In this document: in pieces, positions 56,943-64,000 of the stretch
Numbering within the stretch: the first letter of the stretch is position 1
How the letters are laid out: every line of letters starts with the position of its first letter
NCBI RefSeq assembly: GCF_004331255.1
Contig: NZ_SJOF01000004.1
Coordinates: 62,001 to 126,000 of the forward strand
Origin: Acinetobacter sp. ANC 4173
GTDB lineage: Bacteria > Pseudomonadota > Gammaproteobacteria > Pseudomonadales > Moraxellaceae
Length of the DNA stretch: 64,000 nt
Direction: 5' to 3'
Made by a program: the position numbers and the translations under genes
The notes under the pieces: model-generated
Told to the model about the DNA's origin: nothing
The model's input: the letters and a program-made list of their open reading frames with translations, nothing else
Databases searched by the model: none

Positions 56943-57811
56943 ATGAACGAACTACATAACATTGTGATTGTGGGTGGTGGCATTGGAGGATTAGAACTCG
57001 CCACTTTATTGGGGGGGAACATTTCGGCAAACATGCAAAAGCTAAAATTACTTTGGTTGACCAAAACCTAACGCATATTTGGAAACTGTTATTACATGAA
57101 ATTGCAGTTGGTGCACTGAATGCACACAGCGAAGAACTGAATTATTATGCTCATGTAACACAACATGATTACAAATTTGTCTTAGGTCGCTTTAGCCAAT
57201 TAGATCATGTACATAAAAGTATTTTATTAGAGCATCCATTTTCTGGTACGAACGAAGATCAGCATCACTATTCCCTTAGCTATGACACCCTTATTTTTGC
57301 TATTGGTTCAACCTCGAATGACTTCAATACAGAAGGTGTAGGTGAGCATTGCCATTTTCTAGACAGTCGCGTACAAGCCGAACAATTGCAGCAATTGATG
57401 GAATTTGAAAAAGATCATTTAAATCGTTTAAAGGTCTACGCGACCCTACAAACAAAAACAGACCCGAATATTTTTGCCTTTGGCGATTGCGCACATTGCC
57501 AACCGATTGTCGATGAACCTGTACTTGGACCTCGCGCACAAGTGGCCAGTCAACAAGCACATTTCTTGGTCAGTGCAATGTCCCCACGAATTAAAAACAA
57601 AGCACAACCGATGTTTAAATTTGCAGATAAGGGCTCCCTAGTGTTATTAAGTCATCATAAAGCTGTAAGAGAATTACTTGGGCAAATGAATGTGCAAGCT
57701 TGGGTGGCGAAATCACTCTTTATATCGTATGCATCAAGCAAGCTTACATGGATAGACTCGCACCGCTTATTTTATGGCAAAAGATGCAATGAACAAAAAA
57801 CTGGCACCTAA
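56943..57811 (+). pseudogene. ndh: Broken type II NADH dehydrogenase (ndh)
   Basis: The ATG at 56943 opens MNELHNIVIVGGGIGGLELA, an NDH-2 FAD-binding start. The frame is lost at a run of seven G residues (57011-57017); the other frame then continues KHAKAKITLVDQNLTHIWKL. Later IFAIGSTSNDFNTEGVGEHC and FLDSRVQAEQ are intact. The sequence then jumps from LMEFEKDHLNRLKV straight to YATLQTKTDPNIFAFGDCAH. About 130 residues that hold the NADH-binding domain are missing. The C-terminal membrane-anchoring end is also degraded. A normal NDH-2 has about 430 residues and would pass electrons from NADH to quinone. This copy cannot work. Confidence 0.88.
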
Positions 57812-57962
57812 TATTAAATTGCATTGAATTTTTTTAAACTGCCCTTATTAACTTTAAAATGTCGTAAAAAAGTACAAATTGCAGAATTTTTGATGAAATA
57901 CAGTCAACAAATTCTGCTTTTCACTTTATGATGTACCCTTAAAAATTGAATGGATCAATAAC

Positions 57963-58445
57963 ATGACTGCTATTGCAAATAACCACGTGGTTTCTTTCCA
58001 CTACACATTGACTAACGCAGAGGGTGAAACTCTCGACCAATCTCAAGGTGAACCACTTGCATATTTGCACGGTGCGGGCAACATTATCCCAGGTTTAGAA
58101 AAAGCGCTTGAAGGCAAAACAGTAGGCGAAAAATTCACTGTTAACGTTCCTGCTGCTGAAGGCTATGGCGAATACAACCCAGACCTAGTACAAGAAGTTC
58201 CAGCGCAAATGTTCCAAGGCGTTGACAACATTCAAGCAGGTATGCAATTCCAAGCTCAAACTGATGATGGCGTTCAAATCGTTACTGTTAAAGCAGTTGA
58301 AGGCGACAACGTAATCGTTGATGCAAACTTCCCACTTGCTGGTCAAGACTTAACTTTCGCAGTTGAAATCGTAGAAATCCGTGAAGCTTCTCAAGAAGAA
58401 TTAGATCACGGTCACGTACACGGTGCGGGTGGTCATCACCACTAA
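57963..58445 (+). CDS. slyD: FKBP-type peptidyl-prolyl isomerase SlyD
   Basis: The 160-residue protein has the SlyD FKBP domain (FHYTLTNAEGETLDQSQGEP, YLHGAGNIIPGLEKALEGK) with the inserted chaperone flap (GEYNPDLVQEVPAQMFQGVD) near residues 70-120. It ends in a histidine-rich tail, DHGHVHGAGGHHH, that binds nickel or zinc in related proteins. It speeds proline isomerisation and prevents aggregation, and the tail suggests a metal-handling role. A terminator follows. Confidence 0.95.
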   Translation: MTAIANNHVVSFHYTLTNAEGETLDQSQGEPLAYLHGAGNIIPGLEKALEGKTVGEKFTVNVPAAEGYGEYNPDLVQEVPAQMFQGVDNIQAGMQFQAQTDDGVQIVTVKAVEGDNVIVDANFPLAGQDLTFAVEIVEIREASQEELDHGHVHGAGGHHH

Positions 58446-58457
58446 GATCGACCGATC

Positions 58458-58490
58458 AAAAAAGGGCAAATTTAACTTTGCCCTTTTTTA
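58458..58490 (+). terminator. Rho-independent terminator after slyD
   Basis: The stem AAAGGGCAAA/TTTGCCCTTT is followed by T residues, 13 bases after the slyD stop. Confidence 0.9.
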
Positions 58491-58583
58491 CACCTAGTGT
58501 TTTATTTTTATACATCTCATCCTACTGAATTCGACCAAATCGTTTTAGAATCAAGCTAAGTTGTTTATTCAAGTACTAAGCTC

Positions 58584-59999
58584 ATGCAATTGATTTGGTT
58601 CCGACAAGATTTACGTATACAAGACCATGCTGCACTTTGGTATGCCATGCAAACCGACTCCTGTATTGCAGTGGTCATCTTGTCTCCCGAACAATCGGCG
58701 ATTCACCATGATGCTCCTGTTAAAATAGGGTTTTATCTCCGTCAATTACAGGTGCTAAAACAACAACTCCAGCAACTCAATATCCCTCTCATCATTCATC
58801 AAGTTCCCCTATGGAAAGATATTCCTCAAGCTCTACTAAATTTAAGCACAGCACATGCAGTAGAAACGGTTCATGCCAATATTGAGTTGGGTGTGAATGA
58901 ATTAAAGCGTGATAGCGAAGTTCAAAATCTACTCCAGCAACATGAGAAATCATTAGAACTTTATCAAGATCGTACGCTTTTCCCAATTGGTTCCATTCGG
59001 AATAAATCACAACATCCCTATCAAGTCTTTGGTGCATTTAAAAAATATTGTTATGAACAATTCAGTTTGAGTCTGCCGCAATGTTACCCGACACCTACGG
59101 CACAAGCTCCTGTCAACCTTGTGGTAGAGAGCAGGGTTCCTAAACTCGCTGAATTATGGAGCAATACACTTGATGATGATTTTGAAACTCAATGGCCTGT
59201 TGGTGAAGACTATGCCTTACAACGCTTAGATGATTTCATTAAAAATAAAGTTAACTGCTATCATAATGAAAGAGACTTTCCTAATTTACAGAGCACCAGT
59301 CAAATCTCGGCTTATTTAAACATTGGCATGCTTTCCATTCGCCAATGTATTCAAGCCCTATTCAGAGCGCAACAAGGGCATTTCCTCCCTGAAAATTTAG
59401 GACAGCAAACTTGGTTAGATGAACTGCTATGGCGTGAGTTTTATCAACATATCTTGTATGACTTTCCGCAAGTCTCTAAGCACTTACCGTTCAAAACAAA
59501 CACACAATATATTCAATGGCGTGATGCACCTGAAGACTTAGCAGCATGGCAACAAGGACGGACTGGCATCCCGATTGTTGATGCAGGAATGCGACAATTG
59601 CTTGCCACGGGTTGGATGCACAATCGTGTCCGCATGATCACTGCAATGTTTTTATGTAAAAACTTACTGATTGACTGGCGTCTGGGTGAGCAATGGTTTA
59701 TGCAACATTTAATTGATGGCGACTTAGCTGCAAATAATGGCGGTTGGCAATGGTGTGCTTCCACAGGTACAGATGCTGTGCCCTATTTTCGTATCTTTAA
59801 CCCGATTAGCCAATCACAAAAATTTGACGCCAATGGTGACTATATTCGCAAATGGGTTCCTGAATTGGCCCATCTCGATGCCAAAAGTATTCATGAACCA
59901 TTTGCCAAGAATGCAAACTTAAAACTGAACTACCCTCACCCAATTGTAGATTTAAAATCCAGTCGTCAGCGGGCAATTGAAGCCTTTAAAGGTATTTAA
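58584..59999 (+). CDS. phrB: Deoxyribodipyrimidine photolyase
   Basis: The 471-residue protein begins MQLIWFRQDLRIQDHAALWY, the antenna-domain signature. The FAD-binding catalytic half includes WLDELLWREFYQHILYDFPQ, GIPIVDAGMRQLLATGWMHN, NRVRMITAMFLCKNLLIDWR and GDLAANNGGWQWCASTGTDA. PYFRIFNPISQSQKFD, typical of class I CPD photolyases, follows. It repairs cyclobutane pyrimidine dimers using blue light, with FADH and a folate-type antenna. Length matches E. coli PhrB (472). Confidence 0.95.
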   Translation: MQLIWFRQDLRIQDHAALWYAMQTDSCIAVVILSPEQSAIHHDAPVKIGFYLRQLQVLKQQLQQLNIPLIIHQVPLWKDIPQALLNLSTAHAVETVHANIELGVNELKRDSEVQNLLQQHEKSLELYQDRTLFPIGSIRNKSQHPYQVFGAFKKYCYEQFSLSLPQCYPTPTAQAPVNLVVESRVPKLAELWSNTLDDDFETQWPVGEDYALQRLDDFIKNKVNCYHNERDFPNLQSTSQISAYLNIGMLSIRQCIQALFRAQQGHFLPENLGQQTWLDELLWREFYQHILYDFPQVSKHLPFKTNTQYIQWRDAPEDLAAWQQGRTGIPIVDAGMRQLLATGWMHNRVRMITAMFLCKNLLIDWRLGEQWFMQHLIDGDLAANNGGWQWCASTGTDAVPYFRIFNPISQSQKFDANGDYIRKWVPELAHLDAKSIHEPFAKNANLKLNYPHPIVDLKSSRQRAIEAFKGI

Positions 60000-60161
60000 T
60001 GCAATTGAACCTTTACCATACATAAAATTTCTTTTTCAGCACTTTCAATATGTTGCCCATCAAAGGCAAAAGAATATGAAAGTGCTCTAATAATAAACGA
60101 TTAATACATGAATTTTCATGTTATACTTCATTCATTAATCTACCCAGCTACATTTCTTTTC

Positions 60162-60192
60162 GAATCTGGTCTTTCTATAACCAGATTCTTGC
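60162..60192. repeat. 9-bp perfect inverted repeat downstream of phrB
   Basis: GAATCTGGT pairs with ACCAGATTC around a loop of about nine bases. No T run follows on either strand, so it is not a standard terminator. The surrounding 60000-60580 stretch has no complete gene; minus-strand stretches such as LEEQNIANQNLWARSYFIDR near 60280-60340 hint at a decayed gene. Confidence 0.5.
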
Positions 60193-60584
60193 TGACTTAA
60201 TTCCTAGATTAAACAACTTGATATCTCCTCGGACTAAAATGCTGTCCTGATCAAGTTTGCTTTACTTACATTGAGCAAATCTATCTATAAAGTATGATCT
60301 TGCCCAAAGATTCTGATTGGCGATATTCTGCTCCTCCAAAAAGTCAGATCTTCACATGAAGAATGCTGTTTTGTTGACTTGCGCTATGCTTGGGTCAGCT
60401 TTGATGAATTTGAGTGAGCTATAAGTCATTCATCAGATCTTATTTGACTGAATCATGAGTCTGATATGCACTTAACTGTGCATAGACAGCTTCGTCAATC
60501 GGTGTAACTGTATATAAAGCATCTAGCGAACTAGGCAATCCCGATGGTAGATGAAATCTATTTTTTTCATTAAATGAGGTGCTT

Positions 60585-60710
60585 ATGCGTACGTTTCTAG
60601 TGGTCTTACTTACATCATATTACTTGGTTGGTTGCCAAGGGGCCGTAACACCTCCTCCACCGTCTACACAACCGCTTATTCAAGATACACCAAGTGGTTG
60701 GGTGGGTTAA
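60585..60710 (+). CDS. Tiny lipoprotein, 41 residues
   Basis: The frame begins MRTFLVVLLTSYYLVGCQGA, a lipoprotein signal with lipobox LVGC (Cys17). A mature part of about 25 residues, rich in proline (VTPPPPSTQPLIQDTPSG), follows. GAGG stands eight bases before the ATG and a strong terminator follows the stop, so this looks like a complete small gene. Similar entericidin-sized and Pro-rich mini-lipoproteins are common but of unknown role. Confidence 0.65.
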   Translation: MRTFLVVLLTSYYLVGCQGAVTPPPPSTQPLIQDTPSGWVG

Positions 60711-60714
60711 ATGA

Positions 60715-60747
60715 AAAAGCCCCTTTGTTTAAGGGGCTTATTTTTGA
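60715..60747 (+). terminator. Terminator after the tiny lipoprotein gene
   Basis: The stem AAGCCCCTT/AAGGGGCTT around TGTTT is followed by ATTTTTG. Its A-rich left flank means it could also serve minus-strand yaaA transcripts. Confidence 0.85.
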
Positions 60748-60801
60748 ACAGTGATTTATAAAAAATCCATCAATAATCACTCAAGCGTAATCCTCAGATT
60801 T

Positions 60802-61581
60802 TCAAGCTACTTGTTCATCGCGCTTAAAGACCAGCTCACCTTGAATTGAACTGGCCGCATCAAAATAATAACCATCGGTATTAAATGATTTTAAATCTTC
60901 TACACGATTCAATCGATTTTCAATCATATAACGAGCCATTAAGCCACGTGCTTTCTTCGCATAAAAACTAATGACCTTGTATTTACCATTTTTCTGATCT
61001 AAGAATACTGGTTTAATAATTTCCGCTTGTACTTTGCTTTGTTTTACAGACTTATAATATTCATCCGAAGCCAAATTCACCAATACGTCGGAATTCGCCT
61101 GCGCTAAGTCAGCATTAACCAATTGTGTCATCTGATCCCCCCAAAACTCATATAAATTATGACCTCGTGCATTGGCTAATTTGGTGCCCATTTCTAATCG
61201 ATACGGCATCATTAAGTCCAAGGGACGCAATAAACCATAAAGACCAGACAACATGCGTAAATGGGTTTGTGCGAATTCCAAGTCTTGCAAAGTTAAATCA
61301 TAAGCATCTAAGCCCGTGTAGACATCGCCTTTAAAAGCAAAAATAGCCTGACGCGCATTGGAAAAATTAAACTCAGGTTGCCAGTCACGAAAGCGTGCTA
61401 CGTTTAATTGTGCAATTTTTTCACTGACACTCATTAAACTGGCGATTTCTGAAGCAGACAGCTTACGACTTACGTCTATAAGTTGTTGTGAATGCTCTAG
61501 CAGTCTTGGTAAAGTGTGTTGGTCAGTTGGAAGTGCAGATTCATAATCTAAAGTCTTAGCAGGAGAAATTAAGGCGAGCAT
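60802..61581 (-). CDS. yaaA: Peroxide stress protein YaaA (DUF328)
   Basis: The 259-residue protein begins [20 protein letters not shown], which holds the SPAKTLD motif of the family. Other family segments are [48 protein letters not shown] and [20 protein letters not shown]. YaaA lowers free iron and DNA damage during H2O2 stress in E. coli. I start at ATG 61581; an upstream frame extension is hydrophobic noise. It fits the other oxidative-defence genes in the window. Confidence 0.94.
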   Translation of the reverse strand: MLALISPAKTLDYESALPTDQHTLPRLLEHSQQLIDVSRKLSASEIASLMSVSEKIAQLNVARFRDWQPEFNFSNARQAIFAFKGDVYTGLDAYDLTLQDLEFAQTHLRMLSGLYGLLRPLDLMMPYRLEMGTKLANARGHNLYEFWGDQMTQLVNADLAQANSDVLVNLASDEYYKSVKQSKVQAEIIKPVFLDQKNGKYKVISFYAKKARGLMARYMIENRLNRVEDLKSFNTDGYYFDAASSIQGELVFKRDEQVA

Positions 61582-61706
61582 ATACAATTTGATTAAAAAA
61601 TAATTAAACAGACTATAACAGTAGACTAATTTTTTTTCCAATCTGTGTTTTTACTGATCATAATCGGTAAAATAACGGATTCTCCTGCTATTAATCCATT
61701 TATCTT

Positions 61707-62336
61707 ATGTCCGAGCAAATTTTCGTTCCCGGTCCAGTGGGTCAAATTGAAGTTTTCGTTGATTACCCACAAGGCGAAGTGAAAGGATTCGCGGTAATTT
61801 GCCACCCTCATCCATTGCAAGGCGGCACACCACAACATAAAGTTCCAGCACTTTTGGCTCAAATTTTAGCTGAAAATGGCTGTGTGGTTTATCGTCCAAG
61901 CTTCCGTGGCTCAGGTCAGAGTGAAGGTGTTCATGATGAAGGGCATGGTGAAACTGACGATGTATTAAAAGTGATTCATCATGCGCGTTTACAGCATGCT
62001 GGCTTACCTTTTTATGCGGGCGGCTTTAGCTTTGGTGCACATGTCATGGCAAAATGCTACGATGCTTTACCAAGTGAACTCAGATCTATTCAAACTATTT
62101 TGTGTGGTTTGCCAACAGCGACTGTTGCAGGTGTTCGTCACTATCAAACGCCTGATCTTAAAGGTGATATTCTGTTTATTCACGGTGAAGCGGATGAAGT
62201 CACGTTACTTTCAGATATGATTGCGTGGGCAAAACCTCAGCGTCATTTGGTCACAGTTTTACCGGGTGCGAATCACTTCTTTACTGGGTACTTAAAACAG
62301 TTACGTATTGCGATTTCACGCTTCCTACTGGTTTAA
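61707..62336 (+). CDS. Alpha/beta hydrolase
   Basis: The 209-residue protein has the alpha/beta hydrolase order. An oxyanion-type loop ICHPHPLQGGTPQHKV lies near residue 31, followed by VYRPSFRGSGQSEG. The nucleophile elbow GGFSFGAH near residue 109 contains the serine, and the histidine is in PGANHFFTGYL near residue 187. The acid is probably the Asp in HGEADEV. This CHPHPxxGGT group is widely conserved and of unknown substrate. It is divergent from yaaA. Confidence 0.88.
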   Translation: MSEQIFVPGPVGQIEVFVDYPQGEVKGFAVICHPHPLQGGTPQHKVPALLAQILAENGCVVYRPSFRGSGQSEGVHDEGHGETDDVLKVIHHARLQHAGLPFYAGGFSFGAHVMAKCYDALPSELRSIQTILCGLPTATVAGVRHYQTPDLKGDILFIHGEADEVTLLSDMIAWAKPQRHLVTVLPGANHFFTGYLKQLRIAISRFLLV

Positions 62337-62350
62337 TCTGCAAATATCGG

Positions 62351-62387
62351 GAAAGAAATCATTCTCTGATGTCATGTGATTTCTTTC
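62351..62387 (+). terminator. Hairpin after the hydrolase gene
   Basis: The perfect 11-bp stem GAAAGAAATCA/TGATTTCTTTC with a 15-base loop lies just after the hydrolase stop. A clear T run is missing, so it is a weak terminator or an mRNA-stabilising end. Confidence 0.5.
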
Positions 62388-62585
62388 TTGAACACCCCAC
62401 TTTGAATAAATAATTTTAATCTCATACCAATAAATCCTTGGCAACCACTTATATAAAAATATTTATTTCGGTGGATGTTTTGGCATTTTATGCACATCAT
62501 TATTTAAATAATTAATTATACAATCAATGTCTTAGCTCACTATAGCTTTCCACTTTTAAATTTCAAAACTGCGGTCAACGACTCT

Positions 62586-63026
62586 ATGAAAACATTTTTT
62601 GGGGCAATTTTACTTGCTTTAGCCACGACATCAAGTTTTGCACAGGACATTACAGGCACTTGGCATTATATCGATGATAAAACAGGTGAACCTAAAGGTT
62701 GGGTTAAAATTGAGAAACAAGCTAATGGCACTTATGCAGGAAAAGTCATCAAACTCACACCTAGAGTCGGTTATACCCCGAAAGAATTCTGCACAAATTG
62801 TCCACCACCGTTTACCAACAAACCTATTGTGGGTATGCAGGTCATCTCAGGTTTAAAAACTACAGATGCTATCAATTACAACAACGGTAAAATTCTAGAT
62901 CCTGTTTCTGGAAAGATTTATAGCTTAAAGGGTAAGGTTAGTGCGAATAGTAAAAAACTCTTTTTACGTGGCTATTTTGGGGTTTCCGCTGTAGGCCGTA
63001 GTCAGACTTGGTTACGTGTGGAATAA
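62586..63026 (+). CDS. DUF2147 domain protein, secreted
   Basis: A signal peptide (MKTFFGAILLALATTSSFAQ) precedes the DUF2147 domain. It has DITGTWHYIDDKTGEPKGWV, KVIKLTPRVGY, FCTNCPPPFTNKPIVGMQVI, NGKILDPVSGKIYSLKGKV and LFLRGYFGVSAVGRSQTWLR. The paired cysteines in CTNC may form a disulfide or bind a ligand. Members are periplasmic lipocalin-like proteins of unknown role. Two hairpins follow the gene. Confidence 0.92.
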   Translation: MKTFFGAILLALATTSSFAQDITGTWHYIDDKTGEPKGWVKIEKQANGTYAGKVIKLTPRVGYTPKEFCTNCPPPFTNKPIVGMQVISGLKTTDAINYNNGKILDPVSGKIYSLKGKVSANSKKLFLRGYFGVSAVGRSQTWLRVE

Positions 63027-63047
63027 ACATCTGATTTTCTATTTTTA

Positions 63048-63085
63048 TTGAATATCAAATCTTTAGTACTAAAGTGATATTCAAT
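63048..63085. repeat. Hairpin downstream of the DUF2147 gene
   Basis: TTGAATATCA pairs with TGATATTCAA, enclosing a further CTTTAG/CTAAAG pair. It precedes a second hairpin at 63095-63128. Confidence 0.6.
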
Positions 63086-63094
63086 GTATCAATT

Positions 63095-63128
63095 AAAATG
63101 CTGAATTGTAAATAATTCAGCATTTTCT
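63095..63128. terminator. Second hairpin, likely terminator
   Basis: AAAATGCTGAATT pairs with AATTCAGCATTTT around GTAAAT, followed by CTAT. The A/T-rich flanks fit a bidirectional terminator between the DUF2147 gene and the minus-strand acetyltransferase fragment. Confidence 0.65.
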
Positions 63129-63182
63129 ATAGTGTAGGATTAAGTAGCCCCTCTAAAACCAACAGAAATTTAATATCAATTT

Positions 63183-63478
63183 TTAGCTATATATTTTCTT
63201 GGTATTACTCACTTTACGATCTAAAGCTTCTGCAATTTTTTGATTTGCCCAGTTTTTTTCGGCTACAGAATAATAAAGCTGTCGTAACCCTAGCTCTTCA
63301 AACGCGAATTTAATCAGAGTTTCAACAGCATCTCTTCCAAATTTATGTCCATACCGTTGCTCTTTCACTCCTAGTCTAACAGTTGGTGCTTCATTCTTTA
63401 AACCATGTAGACCACATAAACCAATAAAAATCTGGAGCTCATTATCTTTTAATACAAAGACGAATTCCTCCTGATTTT
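63183..63478 (-). pseudogene. N-terminally truncated GNAT acetyltransferase (RimJ/RimL type)
   Basis: The open frame holds the last part of a GNAT protein: EEFVFVLKDNELQIFIGLCG, HGLKNEAPTVRLGV, KEQRYGHKFGRDAVETLIKF (the acetyl-CoA-binding loop region), AFEELGLRQLYYSVAEKNWA and a short end NTKKIYS. A stop codon lies just upstream, and no start with ribosome site precedes the conserved part. About 60-70 N-terminal residues are missing. The break coincides with transposase-like sequence at 63480-63690, suggesting loss by insertion-sequence activity. Confidence 0.75.
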
Positions 63479-63479
63479 A

Positions 63480-63690
63480 CCTACCAATCGGCCATTTAGG
63501 CCACACCACTCTGAAACCGTTCTCAGACTATGACACAATCCATGTCTTAGCGAGCTAAACTGGGTGTGATTAAGATATAAGCTTCCAAGGCATCTTGGAT
63601 TGAAAACAGCAAAATACTATCTCTTGCAACTTAATTGGGTAAGCCTTGTATATCTTGGGTTTAGCTGATCTATGATTGCGTTCGGGTTCT
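63480..63690 (-). mobile_element. Insertion-sequence remnant (transposase C-terminus-like)
   Basis: On the minus strand a frame after 63701 reads SKVEPERNHRSAKPKIYKAY followed by PIKLQ. This is a basic tail like those closing DDE transposases. Other frames give HSLRTVSEWCGLNGRLVGKI near 63490-63540. Stops and frame changes show decay, and no terminal repeats could be defined. The family cannot be fixed. Confidence 0.4.
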
Positions 63691-63701
63691 ACTTTGCTCT
63701 C

Positions 63702-64000
63702 TCACCGCCATTCAAACTCACTAAAGGTAGTGTCTTGCTTCAAACTATTCTCAACCGCTTGTGCCAATTGATTCAATAAGCTTTGCTCAGCAATACGCTC
63801 CAACCAGTCCTGATCTTCGGTTGGATATGAAGTAATTTCACAGACTAAATGACCATCCTGATCTGAACTTTGACAGGTAATGGATAAAGGTAAAGCATGA
63901 TTATCTACAGTTACAGCAACATGATCACCACTTTGCGGCAAGGTATGAAATCCATATTGATTCAGCTTACCTACCAATAAATCTGCCACATATTCTTGGG
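63702..64000 (-). CDS. Hypothetical protein, N-terminus outside the window
   Basis: The frame ends with TGA at 63702 and is open to the window edge at 64000, so the start is not certain; a GTG at 63989 lies inside the frame. The protein contains YVADLLVGKLNQYGFHTLPQ and HALPLSITCQSSDQDGHLVC, then EQSLLNQLAQAVENSLKQD and FSEFEWR at the end. It looks like a small soluble protein of about 100 residues. No family is recognised. Confidence 0.6.
   Translation of the reverse strand, partial: QEYVADLLVGKLNQYGFHTLPQSGDHVAVTVDNHALPLSITCQSSDQDGHLVCEITSYPTEDQDWLERIAEQSLLNQLAQAVENSLKQDTTFSEFEWR

Noticed and set aside
60440..60619. A minus-strand open stretch reading HLPSGLPSSLDALYTVTPID near its middle.
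   Set aside because: It has no start codon, overlaps the tiny lipoprotein gene on the other strand and has no known homologue; it may be a fragment of a lost gene but cannot be supported as a feature.

Overview
The window is a chromosomal stretch of a gamma-proteobacterium, almost certainly an Acinetobacter. Support comes from low-GC, A/T-ending codon use, monomeric isocitrate dehydrogenase, a 476-residue AlaA with an N-terminal extension, MetQ-like proteins anchored by a membrane helix, and typical Acinetobacter housekeeping proteins (YebC, YchF, PurT, GlnD, SlyD). Species cannot be fixed from sequence alone. No rRNA, tRNA or complete insertion sequence was found.

Layout. 1-2,120: end of an APC permease and a PuuB-like FAD oxidoreductase (polyamine/amine use). 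2,121-2,958: a gene-poor gap holding one perfect type I-F CRISPR repeat, the first 39 codons of a type I-F cas1 and a 37-residue membrane ORF. 2,959-5,989: acyltransferase, yebC, Lrp-type regulator, glutathione transferase. 6,362-13,661: a compact sulfur-acquisition operon (two SfnB-like flavoproteins, a DszA/SnaA-type monooxygenase, two MetQ-like binding proteins, MetN, MetI). 13,775-24,770: ychF, Mn-type sodA with a Fur-like box and a coupled mini-ORF, a DUF962 membrane protein, a Crp/Fnr regulator, azlCD, purT, glnD, dapC. 24,771-25,504: a decayed locus. 25,505-30,484: lysE-type exporter beside an AraC regulator, a gpx-msrB pair, alaA, gloB. 30,485-31,760: AT-rich DNA with a strong hairpin and a second DUF962 gene. 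31,761-36,365: two tandem CYTH/CHAD proteins and small unknown genes. 36,528-46,213: M16 protease, PhzF protein, tcyP, flavin reductase, MFS transporter, M23 lipoprotein, hemerythrin. 46,214-49,574: catalase-family protein, an orphan region, rluE-like gene and a possibly frameshifted membrane protein. 49,904-62,336: icd, paaI, a secreted uraH, M61 protease, dacC, a broken ndh, slyD, phrB, a tiny lipoprotein, yaaA, an alpha/beta hydrolase. 62,586-64,000: DUF2147 protein, a truncated acetyltransferase, a probable transposase remnant and one partial gene.

Themes. Sulfur and sulfur amino acids recur (the sfnB/met operon, tcyP cystine uptake, msrB). Oxidative defence also recurs (sodA, gpx, msrB, catalase-family protein, yaaA). 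The accessory signal is mostly decay: a collapsed type I-F CRISPR-Cas locus, a broken second NADH dehydrogenase, a truncated acetyltransferase next to transposase-like sequence, and multi-frame remnants near 25 kb and 47.5 kb. I found no intact new defence or biosynthetic system. The CRISPR-Cas scar is the most informative unusual feature.
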